Part shown: piece after piece, positions 59,498 through 64,000 of the stretch
Numbering within the stretch: the first letter of the stretch is position 1
How the letters are laid out: each line of letters opens with the position of its first letter
Assembly (NCBI GenBank): GCA_018296165.2
Contig: JACKQL020000001.1
Location: 1,674,001 to 1,738,000 of the forward strand
Length of the DNA stretch: 64,000 nt
Reading direction: 5' to 3'
Source: Termitomyces sp. T153
Taxonomy: Eukaryota; Basidiomycota; Agaricomycetes; Agaricales; Lyophyllaceae
Made by a program: the position numbers and the translations under genes
Notes under the pieces: generated by a model
Told to the model about the DNA's origin: nothing
The model's database searches: none
Seen by the model: the letters and a program-made list of their open reading frames with translations, nothing else

Positions 59498-60100
59498 CTA
59501 AAGAGAACGTGCAGCCCAGGCATTGTCGAGGCGATCGAGCATGTTCTGGACTTCTCTGACTGCCTCCTTGCGCTCCTTGCGAGCGTGCTCCCAAGATGGT
59601 TCTGCGGCTATGCCATCAAGACGGAGGAGGGCCTGGAGGAGGAGTTCGCCGAGACGGGTGTGCTCTTTCTGGTCGGTGGGGGCGAGAAGGAAGACGTCGA
59701 GAGGGGACTGGAGAGAGGAGCGAACAGAGTTGAGCTCTGACTGGATGGTAGAAAGGACAGAACGCTCAGAGGGCGATGTGGTGGGGTCTGTGGAACCGAT
59801 GAGGGCGATGGTGGAGTTTGGGGCGAGATGGTACGCGGAGACTGGGGGGCGTCAGGAGGCTCAGAGGGGCGCCGGGGGAACTCACTGGGTGCGTTGTCGT
59901 CCTTCATGATGGCGCCGGCATGGACGAGCTTGAAGGCGTCGGGAGGGAGGTGCGTGTATTCTGCGAGCGACCTGCGGACGGCATACAGCGGCGTGTCTGG
60001 GGCGGGCAGGTCGAAGGCGATCCTGCGGGGCGAGTGGTAAAAAAAACATTTGCAGAAAAAACATTTACCTCTCCTTGCCCCACTTGACGGTGACAGGCAT
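59498..60100 (-). CDS. Ubiquitin-like/BAG-domain Hsp70 co-chaperone (170 aa)
   Basis: Three exons: 60100-60069, 60022-59886, 59841-59498. The N-terminal ubiquitin-like part (MPVTVKWGKERIAFDLPAPD, LAEYTHLPPDAFKLVHAGAIMKDD, then APNSTIALIGS; residues 1-78) is followed by a helical BAG domain (LNSVRSSLQSPLDVFLL, LLLQALLRLDGIAAE, WEHARKERKEAVREVQNMLDRLDNAW; residues about 90-165). BAG proteins act as nucleotide-exchange factors for Hsp70. The architecture matches BAG1-like proteins without a membrane anchor. A GTGAGT donor and short introns fit the local pattern. Its promoter is the duplicated segment shared with PBS2. Confidence 0.9.
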
Positions 60101-60330
60101 ACTTGATAGAGGTCACGTGGGTGTATGGCTTGATCTTGGTCGTCGACCTTGGACAATGCTCACCGGACCTGCGGGCAGAGAGCGATTGCGGCGGGCAATT
60201 CTGCGGGGAGAGTGGTCCAAAAAAAACATTTGCAAAAAACATTTACCTCTTGACGGACACTTGAGTGGAGTCACGTGGGTGTATGACTTGATCTTGGTCG
60301 TCGACCATGGCGTCGGACTCGGACAATGCC
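60019..60330. repeat. Tandem duplication of the BAG/PBS2 bidirectional promoter
   Basis: Two direct copies lie side by side: A at about 60019-60165 and B at about 60197-60330. Shared in order: CTGCGGGG, GAGTGGT, an A-tract with ACATTTGC, ACATTTACCTCT, TTGACGG, TCACGTGGGTGTATG, CTTGATCTTGGTCGTCGACC, and GGACAATGC. Spacing between the copies is about 180 bp on the left and 158 bp on the right because each has deletions. Copy A keeps the BAG start (CAT, 60098-60100) but has lost the segment that holds the PBS2 ATG. Copy B has the PBS2 start (60307) but lacks the BAG ATG. Each has a CACGTG E-box (60114 and 60272). Confidence 0.85.
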
Positions 60331-61969
60331 CGCCGCGCCAACGCTGCCCGCCCGAATCTCCTGCTCAGCAACAGGGCGCATCCCTCCACGCCCATCCCCC
60401 CCGGCCTCCAGGCAAAGATGGCCGCAGTAAGTCGTCCCCACCGCCCGTGCTGCCCCTTCACTCACCGTCCCAGCTCGCAAACAGATCCTCTCCAGACCCC
60501 CTCGAGTCTCCCCTCCGCCCCCGTCCCACAGGTCTCGCCATGCGCCGCACCAAACCCGCCCTTCTTCTCAAGGAAATCGATCCCTCGGCCATTCCCAGCC
60601 CCAGCGGTGGCGCTGCCGCCGCCGGCCTCGGTGCTGGCCGCCCTTCTCTGGCCCAGGACCCTCCCAGGCGTCCCAATCCAGCAAACTTTGTCTCGCCTTT
60701 TTCCAACTTTTCCAAAATAGTGTATGTCTAGTCCAACTCTTATGCCTTGCTGCTCACTCGTCCCAGCGACCCATCCGGCGCCCTCAACTTCAACGGCAAG
60801 GCTGTCTTACACGCCGCTGGCGTCAACTTCTCCTCAGGCGCGTCCTTTGACATCAACATGTCCCAGCTTCATCTCGACGAAGAGCTCGGCCGTGGAAACT
60901 ACGGCACCGTCAAGAAGGTTCTACACAAACCCACCAACGTTGCCATGGCCATGAAGGTCCGTCGTCACTTCCCCTCCGAGCCCCTCTCCGCTGTCCGGCC
61001 TCTTATCCTTTTCAGGAAATCCGCCTTGAACTCGACGAAGCAAAGTTAAACGCCATCATCATGGAACTCGATGTCCTTCATCGTGCCGTTGCCCCCGAGA
61101 TCGTCGAGTTCTATGGTGCCTTCTTCATAGAATCTTGCGTCTACTATTGCATGGAGTACATGGACGCCGGAAGCCTTGACAAGCTTCAGGGTGCCGGCGT
61201 TCCTGAAAACATCTTGGCCCGAATCGCCAGTTCCATGGTCCGCGGTCTCAAGTTCCTCAAGGACGATCTACAGATCATTCACCGCGGTACGTAATCGCCC
61301 TCTTAGTTATCCCTGCCCGTCTAATCCCACCCCAGATGTCAAGCCAACCAATGTCCTTGTCAACACAAAGGGAGAGATCAAGCTCTGTGACTTTGGTGTG
61401 TCCGGCCAACTCGAAAAATCTTTGGCCAAAACCAACATCGGCTGCCAGTCCTACATGGCCGTATGTTCCCTTCCTTCTTTTTATTGTACAGCGTCCTAAC
61501 ACAATACTTATCCAAGCCCGAACGCATCAAGGGCGAGTCACAGGGCAACCTCGGCACTTACACCGTCTCGTCCGACGTCTGGTCACTCGGCCTTTCCATG
61601 ATCGAAATTGCGATTGGACAGTACCCCTTTCCGCCTGAATCCTATGCAAATGTCTTTGCACAACTAACAGCAATCGTGCACGGGGATTCACCAGAGTTAC
61701 CAGAAGACCGATTCAGCGCAGAGGCGAGAGATTGGGTTGCGCGATGTCTGGCCAAGAAGCCACAGGACCGGGCGACGTATCAAGAGCTTCTGCATCACCC
61801 GTTCCTCAAGGCAGATGCGGAACGGGAAGTTGACATGGTCAAATGGGTGAAGCACGCTATGGAACACAAGGAGCAAAAACTCACAAAGGAGAAAGAAGCG
61901 GCGGCGGCGCAGCAGCAGCAGCAGGCTCAAGCTCAGCAAACTCCGCAGACGGTTCCGTCATCGGTGTGA
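60307..61969 (+). CDS. PBS2: Pbs2-type MAP kinase kinase of the HOG pathway (468 aa)
   Basis: Six exons: 60307-60426, 60474-60721, 60767-60956, 61016-61286, 61336-61460, 61517-61969. Pbs2 activates the stress MAPK Hog1/Sty1 on osmotic and oxidative stress. The kinase domain starts near residue 160: [96 protein letters not shown], and [10 protein letters not shown]. The activating sites are the Ser and Thr of SLAKT (about 305 and 309), and EIRLELDE...ELDVLH is diagnostic of the Pbs2 branch. The N-terminal ~150 residues are Pro/Ala-rich and poorly conserved, with no obvious SH3-binding signature certain enough to call. A Gln-rich tail ends the protein. Confidence 0.93.
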
Positions 61970-63314
61970 TGGGCTCTCCTCTCGAGCAAACTTTCCCCCT
62001 CTCCTGATTCAGGCCTCGATCAGGCTGATAGGCTTTCGCGTGTGTTGGACTACGCTCAGTTTTCTAGAGCGACGGAGATGGGCGTCTGCCCTACCAGATC
62101 ACAACGCAACCATATACTATTCGTGGTTGGGCTGGTCTTGACATCGCGTCGGCTGGGGCCGGCCCCAACCCCTGCACACTCCTTTTCTTTTTTTCTTTTT
62201 TCTTTCATTTCATCATTTCTTTTTTGTACATATATACGTACGTACGTACGTACTCTAACGTATTTTTTTTTCTATCCGTTGAGCCGGGTAATTGTATTAT
62301 CTTTTGTTGGGCTGGGTTTGGTGTCCCTCATCATCATCGTACTCTCTCTATATCCATCCATACGTACTTAATTATCGAGATTTGTTTTTTTTTTTTGGAC
62401 GATGTGGTGGAGTGCCGTTTTTTTGTTGTTTGTAGGTGACATTTTTGAGTTGGGTTGGGTATTGAGATGGCTTGTTCTTTATTCTTACAGGCCAGGTTAC
62501 AGCATCCCCATAAGCTGCTGGCAGCTGATCCTTTTCTAGAAAGAAATATGTTATGCTACTGGCTGTCAAGTCTATTTTTCATGGAAAAGGGCTTTGGGTA
62601 ATGGAAAGCACTTTTTTTACAATGAAAAGTGACCAAGAAATGGCATAAAACATTTCTTTGACCCTTTTTTCTTTTGGAAACAGATCTTAGCACCAGCAGT
62701 AGCTGAACAGATACTTGTTCGGGACTGTTATGTTGGGTTGCTCAAGGCTTCCACATGGTACAGACTAATATACTTTAGTAAATTCAAGTTGTTATCTCAT
62801 TTGTTTAATCGCTGTCTCGATATGCTTTCGGGAATGCTCACTTCTATAAACAAACATGCCCTCATGCTTGCTGAAAATGTGGCTGAATGAATATTGTAGG
62901 TGATGCTTGGAGAAAATGGGATTGGGATTAGACTCGTGCGTTGAGAAATTGGTATGCACTCGGGCTCGGGATTTTCTCTCTTAGCAATGTGTACATGTTT
63001 TAGTGTAGTTCGAAGAGATCACCGATGGTGCGTCCCAAGTAATGGCAGTGTGGCTAGCACGTCATAGTATAGTGCTATAGATATGACATGTTTAATACAA
63101 TGAACGCCTTCTGCAGCCCAAGAGAACATGAGATGCAAAAAGTAAAAGGTCTGACCAGAGACTCCGATGATCTAATAATAATCGGCAGAGTCCGTTTGAA
63201 AATTAGCAAATTGGTTTTACCAAATCAATCTACGCGATTATCTTCCCTTCAAACATCAGAAGTCTACACTCGAGTCATCGATTTGACTCAGTAGGCTCTG
63301 TTTCAGTCACTATC
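61970..63314. other. 1.3-kb intergenic region
   Basis: Between PBS2 and the isoleucyl-tRNA synthetase gene. The first part (62160-62420) is very pyrimidine-rich with T-runs, consistent with a 3' UTR. The last ~300 bp should be the synthetase promoter. No gene is supportable. Confidence 0.5.
62235..62253. repeat. (ACGT)n microsatellite
   Basis: About four and a half perfect ACGT units in the pyrimidine-rich tail after PBS2. The unit is its own reverse complement, so it could form a hairpin. It is short and probably neutral. Confidence 0.8.
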
Positions 63315-64000
63315 ATGTCATTCCCTCCACACGACAGTATGTCCTTCCCTGCCTTTGTGCTCAGGATCCGTCTGATTTGTAGCAGTTTCTGCGCAATTTG
63401 ATTTCGCCAAGGAGGAGGAGAAGGTTATCGCCTTCTGGCGCGAAATCGATGCCTTCCGGACGAGTTTAAAACTATCCGAAGGTCGTCCAGAGTTTACTTT
63501 CTACGATGGACCACCATTTGCCACAGGCCTGCCCCACTACGGCCATCTTCTCGCAGGTACGATCAAGGTAAGGTTTCAATGACTTTTTCATCGAAATGCT
63601 AGACGGACGACTACTGCTAGGACATCGTCACTCGACATGCACACTCAAGCGGCTTCTACGTATCGCGTCGTTTTGGATGGGACACGCATGGGCTCCCCGT
63701 TGAACATGAGATCGACAAGCGGCTCGGTATCACGGGTAAGGAGGATGTTCTCAAGATGGGCATCGACAAGTACAACGAGGAATGTCGTAAAATTGTTATG
63801 CGTTATGCTTCGGAGTGGCGTCAGACCGTCGAACGTATGGGCCGATGGATCGATTTCGACAACGACTATAAGACGCTCAACCTCACGTTCATGGAGTCTG
63901 TGTGGTGGGCGTTTGGTGAAATCTACAAGAAGGGAATGGTGTATCGTGGGCTTCGTGTCATGCCTTATTCTACAGCGTGTACCACCCCTCTTTCAAATTT
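63315..64000 (+). CDS. ILS1: Cytosolic isoleucyl-tRNA synthetase, 5' part (runs off the window)
   Basis: Charges tRNA-Ile with isoleucine. Exons in the window: 63315-63336, 63386-63567 and 63621 to the edge. After a short first exon (MSFPPHD) the protein enters [18 protein letters not shown], then [22 protein letters not shown] with the HIGH motif as HYGH, followed by [65 protein letters not shown] and [14 protein letters not shown]. These identify IleRS of the eukaryotic cytosolic type rather than the mitochondrial one. A usual length of about 1070 residues means roughly 80% lies outside. An alternative acceptor 3 bp upstream (63382) would add one residue. Confidence 0.96.

Noticed and set aside
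59523..59909. 128-codon plus-strand frame opposite the BAG gene
   Set aside because: It is the antisense of the BAG coding exon, Arg/Ser-rich without a domain, whereas the minus strand gives a conserved ubiquitin-like and BAG protein.
62235..62253. ACGT tandem repeat as a CRISPR-like or origin element
   Set aside because: Too short, no spacers, and located in a pyrimidine-rich 3' region of a eukaryotic gene.

Overview
The window is nuclear DNA of a filamentous basidiomycete, most likely an Agaricomycete. I infer this from very intron-dense genes (introns mostly 45-60 bp, several of 32-38 bp), short intergenic gaps, tightly spaced divergent and convergent gene pairs, and a gene set typical of mushroom-forming fungi: a DUF4045/gelsolin-type protein, a Rad5/HLTF-like HIRAN helicase, a Pbs2-type MAPKK, a Wee1 kinase, a homeodomain regulator, a FIT protein and an arginine-specific CPA1. 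I see no prokaryotic genes, CRISPR arrays, rRNA, convincing tRNA or intact transposon. Exon coordinates were worked out by hand from splice sites, reading frame and family conservation. In every complete spliced model the coding length is a multiple of three; the 3'-terminal gene runs off the window.

Layout. 1-6.2 kb: an unrecognised conserved protein, RPS5 (uS7), and a TPR-like/coiled-coil protein. 6.7-16.5 kb: a gelsolin-repeat protein, then a 34-exon helicase carrying a PARP-type zinc finger, HIRAN, SNF2, RING and helicase-C domains. 16.6-22.2 kb: a GNAT acetyltransferase, an F-box/beta-propeller protein divergent from WDR83, then LSM2 and RPS8 (eS8). 22.9-27.5 kb: two UDP-glucose pyrophosphorylase genes tail to tail, one normal and one diverged. 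29.6-43 kb: a Ted1/Cdc1-type phosphoesterase, a complex I NDUFB2-like subunit, a large acidic Ser-rich protein, CPA1 with a spliced attenuator-peptide-like uORF, a BSD-domain protein, and a second Ted1-like gene whose GNHD motif reads GNSD. 43-45.3 kb: a FIT/Scs3 lipid-droplet protein and HEM2. 46.9-53 kb: WEE1 and a homeodomain factor. 54.4-59.4 kb: an aldo/keto reductase, a probable gene relic, and a RING/TRAF zinc-finger protein. 59.5-64 kb: a ubiquitin-like/BAG protein and PBS2 sharing a duplicated bidirectional promoter, then the 5' end of cytosolic isoleucyl-tRNA synthetase.

Most genes are housekeeping (translation, splicing, haem, arginine, UDP-glucose, GPI/ER lipid metabolism) with a signalling and cell-cycle group (WEE1, PBS2, homeodomain). 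There is no obvious secondary-metabolite cluster or defence island. The most notable features are microexons that encode essential motifs, among them a 6-nt exon inside a Walker A motif; the CPA1 uORF; two duplicated gene pairs each with one catalytically suspicious copy; and a tandem duplication of a bidirectional promoter in which each copy has kept the start codon of a different gene.
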